From positions 186,001-250,000 of the forward strand of contig NZ_BMXK01000002.1 of NCBI RefSeq assembly GCF_014651715.1: a stretch of DNA of 64,000 nt, read 5' to 3'. The position numbers and the translations under genes were made by a program. Below, piece by piece: positions 9,917-17,997 of this stretch (positions are counted from its first letter, which is position 1; each line of letters begins with the position of its first letter). Below the pieces are notes generated by a model that did no database searches, had not been told where the DNA came from, and saw only the letters and a list, made by a program, of their open reading frames with translations. Origin of the DNA: Zhihengliuella salsuginis. GTDB lineage: Bacteria > Actinomycetota > Actinomycetes > Actinomycetales > Micrococcaceae.

Positions 9917-10642
9917 ATGTCTGACGCGACGGCACACCAGCAGCGCTCCGTCCTCGTCACGGGCGGCAACCGGGGCATCGGCCTGGCGATCGCCCGGGCC
10001 TTCGAGGCCAACGGCGACAAGGTGGCCATCACGTACCGCAGCGGCGAGGTGCCCGAGGGCCTGTTCGGCGTCACGGCCGACGTGACCGACGCCTCGTCGA
10101 TCGACGCGGCGTTCACGGCCGTCGAGGCCGAGCACGGCCCGGTCGAGGTGCTGGTGGCGAACGCCGGCGTCACGCGCGACACCCTGCTGATGCGCATGAG
10201 CGAGGACGACTTCACGTCCGTCGTCGACACGAACCTCACCGGGGCGTTCCGCGTGATCAAGCGCGCGACGAAGGGCATGATCCGCCTGCGCAAGGGCCGT
10301 GTCGTGCTGATCTCCTCCGTCGTCGGCCTCTACGGCTCGCCGGGCCAGGTCAACTACGCCGCATCGAAGGCCGGCCTGGTCGGCATCGCCCGCTCGATGA
10401 CCCGCGAGCTCGGCGGCCGGGGCATCACCGCCAACGTCGTCGCCCCGGGATTCATCAATACGGAGATGACCGCGGCGCTGCCCGAGGACACGCAGAAGAA
10501 CTACCTCTCCGCCATCCCGGCGAACCGCTTCGCGGAGCCGGAGGAGGTTGCAAACGTCGTGCGCTGGGTCTCCAGCGACGAGGCGGCCTACATCTCGGGC
10601 GCCGTGATCCCGGTCGACGGCGGTCTGGGCATGGGTCACTAA
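9917..10642 (+). CDS. fabG: 3-oxoacyl-ACP reductase FabG
   Basis: FabG reduces 3-oxoacyl-ACP with NADPH in fatty-acid synthesis. The 241-residue product shows the short-chain dehydrogenase motifs: TGGNRGIG (15-22), NAG (82-84), the active-site Ser in ISSVVG (133-134) and YAASK with Tyr147 and Lys151. It ends with the usual ISGAVIPVDGGLGMGH. The spacing and sequence resemble MabA/FabG1 of mycobacteria, but the following gene is not inhA. The ribosome binding site GGAGG precedes ATG at 9917. Confidence 0.92.
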   Translation: MSDATAHQQRSVLVTGGNRGIGLAIARAFEANGDKVAITYRSGEVPEGLFGVTADVTDASSIDAAFTAVEAEHGPVEVLVANAGVTRDTLLMRMSEDDFTSVVDTNLTGAFRVIKRATKGMIRLRKGRVVLISSVVGLYGSPGQVNYAASKAGLVGIARSMTRELGGRGITANVVAPGFINTEMTAALPEDTQKNYLSAIPANRFAEPEEVANVVRWVSSDEAAYISGAVIPVDGGLGMGH

Positions 10643-10757
10643 CCTTAGAGGTTTCCTACAACCGCGGGGGCGCCGGGGGCTGGCAAAATGGTTCCGGGCG
10701 CCCTTTCTGCGGCGCAGTTTTTGAAGCTTTTCCACAAACGCACGAACAGGAGCCAGC

Positions 10758-11531
10758 ATGAGCGAGACGACGGCAGCGACCGACCTCAGCGGTAGGACGG
10801 CCATTGTGACCGGGTCTTCCCGCGGCATCGGCGCCGAGACGGCCAAGCTTTTGGCCGCCGCCGGCGCCAACGTCGTGGTGAACTACCGGCAGAAGGCGCC
10901 GCGGGCGAACAAGGTCGTGGCCGCGATCGAGGAAGCGGGCGGCCAGGCCATCGCAGTGGGCGCCGACCTCACCGACGGCGGGGCGCAGACGCTGGTCGAC
11001 GCGGCCGTCGAGGCCTTCGGCGGCGTCGACATCCTGGTCCTGAACGCGTCCGGCGGCATGGAGTCGGGCCTCGGCGAGGACTACGCGCTTCGTTTGAACC
11101 GCGACGCCCAGGTCGACATGCTCGAGGCTGCGGCGTCCGTCATGAAGCCGGGCGGGCGCGTCGTGTTCGTTACGAGCCACCAGGCCCACTTCATCGACAC
11201 GGTGCCGACGATGGACGCGTACGTACCGGTCGCGAAGTCCAAGCGGGCCGGCGAGGTCGCCCTGCGCGAGCGTCTGCCGATGCTCGAGGAGAAGGGCGTC
11301 AGGTTCGTCGTGGTCTCCGGGGACATGATCGAGGGCACCATCACGGCGACCCTTCTGGACCGGTCGACGCCGGGCGCGATCGAGGCCCGCCGCGAGGCGG
11401 CCGGCAAGCTCTACTCGGTCGAGGAGTTCGCCGTCGAGGTGGCCTCGATGGTGGGCGCCGACGTCGAGCACGGCCACACGGAGTACGTGGGCGGCGCCGA
11501 GGACTTCCTGGCCGCGGGCGGCCGGGGCTAG
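10758..11531 (+). CDS. SDR family protein lacking the canonical catalytic Tyr
   Basis: The 257-residue product is a classical short-chain dehydrogenase by its TGSSRGIG cofactor motif (18-25), NAS at 96-98 and Ser140. At the active site, however, YxxxK is not intact: the aligned segment reads VAKSK (158-162), so Val158 takes the place of Tyr, and the nearest Tyr is residue 155. Lys162 is kept. The 3-end motif TEYVGGAEDFL also differs from FabG. It follows fabG after 115 bases with its own AGGAG site. It may be inactive, use Tyr155, or have another role; substrate unknown. Confidence 0.8.
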   Translation: MSETTAATDLSGRTAIVTGSSRGIGAETAKLLAAAGANVVVNYRQKAPRANKVVAAIEEAGGQAIAVGADLTDGGAQTLVDAAVEAFGGVDILVLNASGGMESGLGEDYALRLNRDAQVDMLEAAASVMKPGGRVVFVTSHQAHFIDTVPTMDAYVPVAKSKRAGEVALRERLPMLEEKGVRFVVVSGDMIEGTITATLLDRSTPGAIEARREAAGKLYSVEEFAVEVASMVGADVEHGHTEYVGGAEDFLAAGGRG

Positions 11532-11541
11532 AAGCGGTACG

Positions 11542-11598
11542 ACGACGGCGGGGCGCCGGCGGCGGGTTCCAACCCTGCTGCCGGCGCCCCGCCGTCGT
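11542..11598. terminator. Terminator between SDR gene and vanW-like gene
   Basis: A perfect 19-base stem (11542-11560 with 11580-11598) lies between two convergent genes. Confidence 0.85.
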
Positions 11599-11610
11599 TC
11601 AACCCCGCGT

Positions 11611-13371
11611 TCAGTCGTCGTCGCCGGGCGGCGGGCCGCAGACGACCTTGTGCCATGGGGCGTATGTCCACGTCAGGGTCTCCTTCGGCAGCGTCTCAGC
11701 GGCGGAGGTGCGGGTGCGCGTGACATCGACGGTGAAGCCCTTCTGGCCGCCGGACTCGGGGACGCACTGCTCGTCCTCGTTGTACTTGGTCTCCGGGTCG
11801 GTCAGGTTGTAGTGGTCGCTCGTCGCGGTTGTCACGTCCCAGTGCTCCGTGCCCCACAGCCGTGTGTACACGCGGTCCGCGCCGACCCAGGCCTGGATCA
11901 TGACCGCAGTGTCCGTGTTGTTCTTCCACTTCATGTCGATCTGCCCCTCCCAGAGGGTCGACTCGCGCCCGGCGGGGTAGCGGTCGAACCAGCGGGTGTG
12001 GGGGCGGTGCTCCACGTCGTCGTAGCCGGCCAGCCAGCCGACGTTGAACATCTGCGTCGAGATCTGGGAGAGGCCGCCGCCGAGGGCCGTCGTGGAGAAC
12101 CCGGACTCGACGACGCCGGACTCGAAGTAGCCGTTCTCCCTGGTGATGGGGCCGAGCACGCCGAGGAGCGAGAACGTCTCGCCGGGCTCGACGATGACGC
12201 CGTTGAGCTTGCGCTGGCCCGCCTCGAGGTTCTTGGTGCGGACTGCGTCGTAGTCGGGGTACGGGGTCGAGAACGTGAGGATCTCCTCCTCGATGCCCCA
12301 GGCCTTCGCGTCGTCGGTCGTGAACTCGGGTTCGGTGACCTCGGCTTCGGCCGCGACGGAGCGCTCCTGGGTGCCGGCGGCGGCGATGATCTTCTCGCCC
12401 AGGCCGGCGGGGGAGACGCGCAGTCCCGTCTTGGACGGGATGATCGCGGGCTTCCCGTCCTCGAGGACGACCCGTGCCTCCCGTGCCTCCACGCCGAGGC
12501 CGGGGTTGTCCTCGCTGATGGAACCGACGATCTTCTCCGCGTCGAGTTCCAGCTCGATCGTCCCGTTCTCCGGTGTGAACGTGGCGGCACCGGCGAGCAG
12601 GGCGGGGGAGAGCTCCGCCGAGTGCTCCTCGGCACGGACTGTGATCGCGCCGGCGACCAGCGGCTCGGCCAGGTTCTCGACGGCCCGGTCGAACTCCTCG
12701 GCCGGTACGTCGGCCGGGACGACGGTGGTGGGCAGATCGATGGGCGCGGCCGGGTCGAACCAGCGCTCGACGACGGTGCCGAACGCCGCGTTCTGGGCGA
12801 CCTGCTCGCCCGGCAGCGGCGCGGTGACGACGGGCTCGAGCTCGTTGAATTCGAGTGAACCCTCCGTCGGTGCGACGTCGAGCTCCTCGGCGGCCGACGC
12901 GAGGGCGGACTCGAGCTTCGGGTCGTCGACGGAGAGCTCCGGGGCGACCTCCGAGCCGCCTACCACGTGCTGCCACAGCTTGACCGGGTCGAGGGTGAAG
13001 CCGGCGTAGCCGGCGACCGTCGACTCGAGGTCGAGCCCGAGTCCCGCCTCGGCGGGATCCACCGAGACGCTCTCGCCGCCGACCACGACCTCGAACGGGG
13101 CCTCGGCCAGCGGGCCGAGCTCGGTGTCGAGTTTCTCCAGTGCCTGATCGTTGCTGAGGCCGCCGATGCCGACGCCGTGGACGGTCGTCCCGTGCGGGAC
13201 CTGGCCGACCAGCGCGTAGGCCGTTCCGGCATAGGCGCCCGCGGCCACGACGGCGATGGAGCCGCCGATGATCCAGCCCTTGGCCGCGCGGGAGAGTCCC
13301 TTTTTCGATGACGTCACGTGCTTTGAATGCTTTCCGGTATGGGACCTGGGGTGACCGGATGCACCGGTCAC
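11611..13371 (-). CDS. VanW family protein with peptidoglycan-binding-like repeats
   Basis: The 586-residue product has one membrane anchor at about residues 32-55, then an extracellular region. The middle part resembles the PG_binding_4 type, with repeated blocks such as GVGIGGLSNDQALEKL. The C-terminal part is a VanW domain with LNGVIVEPGETFSLLGVLG, GGGLSQISTQMFNV and RHP-like HRPHTRWFDRYP. The function of VanW is unknown; such proteins sit at the cell envelope. The GTG start at 13371 has no clear ribosome binding site, and the TATTGT just upstream could be its -10. Confidence 0.88.
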   Translation of the reverse strand: MTGASGHPRSHTGKHSKHVTSSKKGLSRAAKGWIIGGSIAVVAAGAYAGTAYALVGQVPHGTTVHGVGIGGLSNDQALEKLDTELGPLAEAPFEVVVGGESVSVDPAEAGLGLDLESTVAGYAGFTLDPVKLWQHVVGGSEVAPELSVDDPKLESALASAAEELDVAPTEGSLEFNELEPVVTAPLPGEQVAQNAAFGTVVERWFDPAAPIDLPTTVVPADVPAEEFDRAVENLAEPLVAGAITVRAEEHSAELSPALLAGAATFTPENGTIELELDAEKIVGSISEDNPGLGVEAREARVVLEDGKPAIIPSKTGLRVSPAGLGEKIIAAAGTQERSVAAEAEVTEPEFTTDDAKAWGIEEEILTFSTPYPDYDAVRTKNLEAGQRKLNGVIVEPGETFSLLGVLGPITRENGYFESGVVESGFSTTALGGGLSQISTQMFNVGWLAGYDDVEHRPHTRWFDRYPAGRESTLWEGQIDMKWKNNTDTAVMIQAWVGADRVYTRLWGTEHWDVTTATSDHYNLTDPETKYNEDEQCVPESGGQKGFTVDVTRTRTSAAETLPKETLTWTYAPWHKVVCGPPPGDDD

Positions 13372-13462
13372 GCAACAATACCCAAGAGTAGCGGCGAAAC
13401 CTGTGGTCGCCGTCCCCGCCGCGCTCCCGGCGGACGGTTGTTACCGGATCGTGCCGAGCGTC

Positions 13463-14425
13463 TCAGATCCCCGCGTACACGCCGAGGACGTCGAGGCGGG
13501 GCAGGTCGATGCGCGCGTCGGCCTCGACGGCCAGCGCGGGCTTCGCGCAGTAGGCGACGCCGAGACCGGCCGCCCGCACCATGTCCAGGTCGTTCGCCCC
13601 GTCGCCGGCCGCGATCGTCGCCTCAAGCGGCAGGCCGAGCTCGTCCGCCCAGCGGCGCAGGAAACCCTCCTTGGCGGCCCGGTCGACGACGTCGCCCACG
13701 ACCCGGCCGGTGAGCCTGCCGTCGGCGATCTCCAGGTCGTTGGCGACGGCGAAGTCCAGCCCCAGCTCGTCAGCGAGCGGCTTCAGGATCTGGATGAATC
13801 CACCGGAGACGACGCCGATGCGGTGCCCGCCGGCCCGGAGGGCGCGGATCAGGTCGCGGGCGCCGGGGGAGAAGGCGACCTGCTCGCGCACGGAGTCGAC
13901 CACCGAGGCCTCCAGCCCCGCGAGCACCTCGACGCGGGCGTGCAGGCTCTGCGCGAAGTCCAGTTCGCCGCGCATCGCCGCCTCGGTCACGGCGGCGACC
14001 TCCTCCTCGCGTCCGGCGTGGGCGGCCAGCATCTCGATGACCTCCTGCTGGATCAGCGTCGAGTCGACGTCCATGACCAGCAGCTTCGTCGGCGCCTGCA
14101 GGAGGGCGGCCGGCACGACGGCGACGCTCTCGCCGGTGCGCTCCGGCCCTTCCCACTTGTCCGGGCCGGGGACGCCCGCCGCGTCCAGGGCCGCGGCCGC
14201 CGCGGCCCGCAGCGAGTCCACGTCGGCGTCCTCCACGGCGAGCCGCAGGCCGGCGTACGCGACCCCGGGCGCGTGCGTGGCGTCGTCGTACACCTGCGGC
14301 GCGGTCAGCGGCTCCGAGCCGACGACGGTCCCCAGGTGCGAGACGGCGGCGGTGAGGGCCCCGCTCGAGAGTGCGGGGGAGGCGTCGGCGCGGTGGATGT
14401 GGACGACGTAGGCGGTGATCTGCAT
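13463..14425 (-). CDS. serB: Phosphoserine phosphatase SerB
   Basis: SerB removes the phosphate of phosphoserine in serine biosynthesis. In the 320-residue product the HAD motif I DVDST is at 119-123, motif II is in VVSGGF (about 213) and motif III/IV is GDGANDLDM (about 280). An N-terminal ACT-like region of about 100 residues precedes it, as in longer SerB proteins. I take ATG at 14425 (MQITAYVVH); an upstream in-frame start at 14461 would add 12 basic residues that look like non-coding sequence. Confidence 0.92.
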   Translation of the reverse strand: MQITAYVVHIHRADASPALSSGALTAAVSHLGTVVGSEPLTAPQVYDDATHAPGVAYAGLRLAVEDADVDSLRAAAAAALDAAGVPGPDKWEGPERTGESVAVVPAALLQAPTKLLVMDVDSTLIQQEVIEMLAAHAGREEEVAAVTEAAMRGELDFAQSLHARVEVLAGLEASVVDSVREQVAFSPGARDLIRALRAGGHRIGVVSGGFIQILKPLADELGLDFAVANDLEIADGRLTGRVVGDVVDRAAKEGFLRRWADELGLPLEATIAAGDGANDLDMVRAAGLGVAYCAKPALAVEADARIDLPRLDVLGVYAGI

Positions 14426-14521
14426 GCCTATGATTTTCCGTTCCCCCCGTCTCCGAGGCAAAAGAGGGCCCGATCATGACGGCTACCGCACGTCGTTTGG
14501 CCGTTTCGGCGTGCGCTGGCC

Positions 14522-14534
14522 TAGTGTTTTCCTC
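14522..14534 (+). promoter_or_regulatory. -10 element for a leaderless start at 14535
   Basis: TAGTGT (14522-14527) is followed by 7 bases and then ATG, with no ribosome binding site. Transcription would begin at or next to the ATG. Confidence 0.5.
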
Positions 14535-15332
14535 ATGACTGACGTGTTGGATTTTGCTGCGGTCACGGTCGTCCGTGGCAAGAAGCGACTGCTGGATGGG
14601 GTCGACTGGAAGATTCGCGAGGGCGAGCGCTGGGTGGTGCTCGGCCCGAACGGCGCCGGGAAGACCACTCTGATGCAGATCGCCGGCACGCGGATGCACC
14701 CCACCAGCGGCAGCGCCGGAATCCTCGGCGAGACCATGGGCCGGTTCGACGTGTTCGAGCTGCGCCCGCTGATCGGCCTCTCCTCGGCCGCCCTCGCGAA
14801 CCAGATCCCGGGCCACGAGACCGTGCTCAACGTCGTCGTGACCGCTGCCTACGGGACCACCGGGCGCTGGCGCGAGGAATACGAGAAGATGGACGAGCGC
14901 CGGGCCTTCCGCCTGCTGCACGACTGGGGCATGTCCACGCTGATCAACCGCCAGTTCGGCTCCCTCAGCGAGGGCGAGCGCAAGCGCGTGCAGATCGCCC
15001 GGGCGCTCATGACCGACCCGGAGCTGCTGATCCTCGACGAGCCGGCCGCCGGACTGGACCTGGGCGGGCGCGAGGACCTCGTCAAGCGCCTCTCGTCCCT
15101 CGCCGCCGACGAGGCGGCCCCCGCGACCGTGCTCGTCACCCACCACCTGGAGGAGATCCCGCCCGGGTTCACCCACGTCCTGATGCTGCGCGACGGCGGC
15201 GTCGTCGCGTCCGGGCCCCTCGGGCAGACCCTGACCGAGGCCAACCTGTCCGCGACGTTCGGAGCCGACCTCAAGCTCATCGAGAACGGCGGGCGCTACA
15301 CGGCCGTCGCGCGCGATTCCGACGCCGGCTAG
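14535..15332 (+). CDS. ABC transporter ATP-binding protein, partner unknown
   Basis: The 265-residue product is a single ABC ATPase with Walker A GPNGAGKTT (about residues 37-45), signature SLSEGERKR (about 146) and Walker B LLILDEPAAGLDLGGRE. The signature is SEGE, not SGGQ. The sequence resembles the ModF-like or iron-type ATPases that are often encoded without a permease. No permease or binding protein for an import system is adjacent; the TauE gene downstream works without ATPase. ATG at 14535 appears leaderless. Confidence 0.85.
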   Translation: MTDVLDFAAVTVVRGKKRLLDGVDWKIREGERWVVLGPNGAGKTTLMQIAGTRMHPTSGSAGILGETMGRFDVFELRPLIGLSSAALANQIPGHETVLNVVVTAAYGTTGRWREEYEKMDERRAFRLLHDWGMSTLINRQFGSLSEGERKRVQIARALMTDPELLILDEPAAGLDLGGREDLVKRLSSLAADEAAPATVLVTHHLEEIPPGFTHVLMLRDGGVVASGPLGQTLTEANLSATFGADLKLIENGGRYTAVARDSDAG

Positions 15333-15349
15333 CGGCCGGACCCCGCCCC

Positions 15350-16168
15350 ATGGCTGATCTGGCAATCTGGGAGTTCTGGCGCGAGGCGCTGATCCTCGTC
15401 TCCGGCCTGTGGGCCGGCACGATCAACACGATCGTCGGTTCCGGCTCCCTTGTGACCTTCCCCGTGCTGGTCGCGCTCGGCACGGCGCCCGTGAACGCGA
15501 TCGTCTCCAACGCGATGGGGCTGATCGCCGGCGGCTTCTCCGGCGCGTGGGGGTACCGGCGCGAGGCCCGCTCCGTGCCCAAGACGCTGCTGCGCCTGCT
15601 GCCCGTCTCCCTCGTGGGCGGGCTGCTGGGGGCGTTTCTGCTCCTGCACCTGCCGGAGTCGGTGTTCGACGTCGTCGCCCCCGTCCTGATCGTCGTCGCC
15701 GTGCTGCTGGTCATCTTCCAGCCGCGCCTGTCGGCGTGGGCCAAGCGGCGCGAGGGCGCCGAGCACGTGCACCCGGAGATGGCCGACCGGCAGCGGCTGC
15801 CGATGCTGGTGTACGTCCTGGTCTTCATCACCGGCGTCTACGGCGGCTACTTCACGGCCGCCCAGGGCGTGCTGCTCATGGGCATCCTCGGCGTGTTCTT
15901 CCACGGGAGCCTGCAGCAGTCCAACGCCATCAAGGTCATCCTCTCGCTCGGCGTGAACATGATCGCCGCGATCTCCTACCTGCTCTTCGCTTTCGAGCGC
16001 ATCGACTGGGTCATCGTCGCCCTCATCGCGGGCGGCTCCCTGGTCGGCGGGTTCGTCGGCGCGAAGATCGGCCGGAAGCTCTCCCCGGGGTGGCTGCGGG
16101 GCGTGATCATCGTGCTCGGCTGCATGGCGCTGGTGAACCTGATCGCGAGGCTGGTGAACGGCGGATGA
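15350..16168 (+). CDS. TauE/SafE family permease
   Basis: The 272-residue protein is almost wholly hydrophobic, with about eight membrane segments. The N-terminal GTINTIVGSGSLVTFPVLVALG and the repeat-like GVYGGYFTAAQGVLLMGILG are typical of the TauE/SafE family, whose members export sulfite, sulfoacetate or related small anions. It begins 18 bases after the ABC ATPase stop. Its stop overlaps the next start (ATGA). The substrate cannot be told from the sequence. Confidence 0.9.
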   Translation: MADLAIWEFWREALILVSGLWAGTINTIVGSGSLVTFPVLVALGTAPVNAIVSNAMGLIAGGFSGAWGYRREARSVPKTLLRLLPVSLVGGLLGAFLLLHLPESVFDVVAPVLIVVAVLLVIFQPRLSAWAKRREGAEHVHPEMADRQRLPMLVYVLVFITGVYGGYFTAAQGVLLMGILGVFFHGSLQQSNAIKVILSLGVNMIAAISYLLFAFERIDWVIVALIAGGSLVGGFVGAKIGRKLSPGWLRGVIIVLGCMALVNLIARLVNGG

Positions 16169-16992
16169 TCGTCGATCTCACGCCGGAGGACGGCGCGTCC
16201 TACGACCCCGCGTCCGATCCGCGCGTCGCCGACTACCTCGCGATGTCGGACGCCGCGCTGCGGCAGGTCGCCGACCCGGCCAATGGGCGCTACATCGCCG
16301 AGAGCTCCAAGGTGGTCCGCCGGGCGGTCGCCGCGGGCCACGCGCCCCGCAGTTTCTTCCTCGCCCCGAAATGGCTCGAGGGCCTCTCCGACGTGCTCGA
16401 GAAGTTCCCGGACGTCCCCGCCTACGTGGGCGAACCCGCGCTGCTCGAGCGGATCGCCGGGTTCCACCTGCACCGCGGCGCGCTCGCGGCGATGGACCGC
16501 CCGGAGCCGCGGTCCCTCGACGACGTGCTCGCGGGCGCCCGGCGTGTCGCGATCGTCGAGGACGTCTCCGACCACACCAACCTCGGCGCGATCTTCCGGT
16601 CGGCCGCTGCGCTGGGGATCGACGCGGTCCTCGTCACGGCGCGCTGCGCCGACCCGCTCTACCGGCGGTCGATCCGCGTCTCGATGGGGACGGTCTTCCA
16701 GGTCCCGTGGGTGCGCCTCGGCGACTGGGACGACGCCGTCGCGCACCTTCGCTCCGCCGGGTTCACCCTGGCGGCGCTCGAGGTGACGGACGAGGCGAGG
16801 CCCGTCGACGACGTCGCGGCGGAGAACCACGAGCGGCTCGCCATCATTCTGGGCACCGAGGGTGCGGGCGTCTCGGCGGCCGCGATTGCTGACTCGGATG
16901 TTCAGGTCGTGATCCCGATGGCAGCCGGCGTCGACTCGCTCAACGTCGCCGCTGCGTCGGCGGTCGCCTTCTGGGAACTGCGGGCGCGCTGA
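16165..16992 (+). CDS. SPOUT-class (TrmH-type) RNA 2'-O-methyltransferase
   Basis: The 275-residue product has the three motifs of SpoU/TrmH methyltransferases: VEDVSDHTNLGAIFRSAAALG (about 132), AIILGTEGAGVS (about 228) and IPMAAGVDSLNVAAASAV near the end. These form the trefoil-knot S-adenosylmethionine site. The N-terminal 110 residues fit an RNA-binding substrate domain. Members modify 23S rRNA or tRNA; which one is not clear here. ATG at 16165 overlaps the TauE stop. Confidence 0.9.
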   Translation: MIVDLTPEDGASYDPASDPRVADYLAMSDAALRQVADPANGRYIAESSKVVRRAVAAGHAPRSFFLAPKWLEGLSDVLEKFPDVPAYVGEPALLERIAGFHLHRGALAAMDRPEPRSLDDVLAGARRVAIVEDVSDHTNLGAIFRSAAALGIDAVLVTARCADPLYRRSIRVSMGTVFQVPWVRLGDWDDAVAHLRSAGFTLAALEVTDEARPVDDVAAENHERLAIILGTEGAGVSAAAIADSDVQVVIPMAAGVDSLNVAAASAVAFWELRAR

Positions 16993-17013
16993 GTACAACT
17001 GGGGCTCAGTCCG

Positions 17014-17451
17014 TCAGCCCTTCGTCAGATCCTCCGCGAGCATCACCAGGATGCCGCTGGGCCCGCGGACGTACGTGAGCTTGTAGACGTCCCCGTACGT
17101 GGCGACGCCCCGGAGCGGGTGGCAGCCGTGCTTCGCCGCGGTCTCGAGCGCCGCGTCGATGTCGTCGACGGAGAACGCGACCCGGTGCATGCCGATCTCA
17201 TTCGGCAGCGTCGGCTCGGTCTCGACCGCCTCAGGGTGGATGTACTCGAAGAGCTCGATCTTGCCCTGCCCGTCCGGAGTCGTCAGCAGGGCGATCCTGG
17301 CGTGGTTCCCGTCGAGGCCCACGGCCGTGTCCGCCCAGTCGCCGCTGATCGTGTCCCGGCCGGCGACCGTGAGGCCGAGATCGGCGAAGAAGGAGATCGC
17401 CGCCTCCAGGTCGCGGACCGCGATGCCGACGTTCTCCAGTTTGATGGCCAT
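17014..17451 (-). CDS. mce: Methylmalonyl-CoA epimerase
   Basis: This 145-residue glyoxalase-fold protein interconverts (2R)- and (2S)-methylmalonyl-CoA in propionate or odd-chain fatty-acid metabolism. The N-terminal KLENVGIAVRDLEAAISFFADLG, the IELFEY segment near residue 80 and MHRVAFSVDDIDAAL near 103 match the family and carry the metal ligands. It ends convergent with the methyltransferase gene with only 21 bases between. TAGGCT lies 6 bases before its ATG, so the mRNA may be leaderless. Confidence 0.85.
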   Translation of the reverse strand: MAIKLENVGIAVRDLEAAISFFADLGLTVAGRDTISGDWADTAVGLDGNHARIALLTTPDGQGKIELFEYIHPEAVETEPTLPNEIGMHRVAFSVDDIDAALETAAKHGCHPLRGVATYGDVYKLTYVRGPSGILVMLAEDLTKG

Positions 17452-17463
17452 GCCCGCAGCCTA
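17452..17463 (-). promoter_or_regulatory. -10 element for a leaderless mce start
   Basis: On the minus strand TAGGCT (17463-17458) is followed by 6 bases and the mce ATG. No ribosome binding site is present. Confidence 0.5.
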
Positions 17464-17543
17464 CCGATCAGAGGTCGACGGCTCTAGTGCCAGGGCGGCT
17501 GAAGGTCGGCCGGCGCCTTTTGGGGGTTGGGTGCGCGATGAGC

Positions 17544-17549
17544 TAGGAT
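17544..17549 (+). promoter_or_regulatory. -10 element of rpmE2
   Basis: TAGGAT lies 85 bases before the rpmE2 ATG, leaving a leader of about 80 bases. The leader contains a GGTCC/GGACC repeat (17558-17577) and CTGG/CCAG, which could fold, but nothing clearly regulatory. Confidence 0.4.
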
Positions 17550-17633
17550 GGTGCGTCGGTCCACCTTCGCGCGGACCCACCTCCACAGACTAGCTGCTGG
17601 CAAAATCCAGTGGCGCAGAGAAAAGGTTCATTC

Positions 17634-17891
17634 ATGAAGGCAAACACGCACCCCGAGTACGCCCCGGTTGTTTTCAACGACCTGGCTTCCGGCGAGAAGT
17701 ACCTGACCCGCTCGACCACCACGTCGCAGAAGACCATCGAGTGGGAGGACGGCAACACCTACCCGGTGATCGACGTCGAGATCTCCGCCGCCTCGCACCC
17801 GTTCTACACGGGCAAGCAGCGCATCATGGACTCCGCAGGCCGCGTGGAGCGCTTCAACGCACGCTTCAAGAACTTCGGCGGCAAGAAGTAG
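17634..17891 (+). CDS. rpmE2: 50S ribosomal protein L31 type B
   Basis: The 85-residue product starts [16 protein letters not shown] and ends [12 protein letters not shown], typical of type B L31 of the large ribosomal subunit. It lacks the CxxC zinc motif of type A L31. ATG at 17634 is preceded by AGAAAAGG. The gene stands alone, with its own promoter and a strong terminator. I see no Zur-type box in the leader, so there is no visible sign that it is zinc-regulated. Confidence 0.96.
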   Translation: MKANTHPEYAPVVFNDLASGEKYLTRSTTTSQKTIEWEDGNTYPVIDVEISAASHPFYTGKQRIMDSAGRVERFNARFKNFGGKK

Positions 17892-17910
17892 TCTTCCTGC
17901 TTCACCGCCC

Positions 17911-17947
17911 ACGTGGGGCCCGCTCCGATCCGGAGCGGGCCCCACGT
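17911..17947 (+). terminator. Terminator of rpmE2
   Basis: A perfect 17-base stem (17911-17927 with 17931-17947) with a 3-base loop is followed by CTTT. Confidence 0.9.
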
Positions 17948-17984
17948 CTTTAACGCCCGCCGGCGCGGCTGTTGCCGCAGCCCC

Positions 17985-17997
17985 TAGGATTGGAACC
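17985..17997 (+). promoter_or_regulatory. -10 element for a leaderless lipoate ligase start
   Basis: TAGGAT (17985-17990) is followed by 7 bases and ATG at 17998 with no ribosome binding site. Confidence 0.55.

Noticed and set aside
10758-11531. Gene after fabG as inhA/enoyl reductase
   Set aside because: Mycobacterial mabA is followed by inhA, but this product lacks the enoyl reductase motifs and looks like a classical SDR with a changed active site.
17550-17633. Zur-type zinc box before rpmE2
   Set aside because: The type B L31 often is zinc-regulated, but no TGA-AAT-type palindrome is found in the leader.
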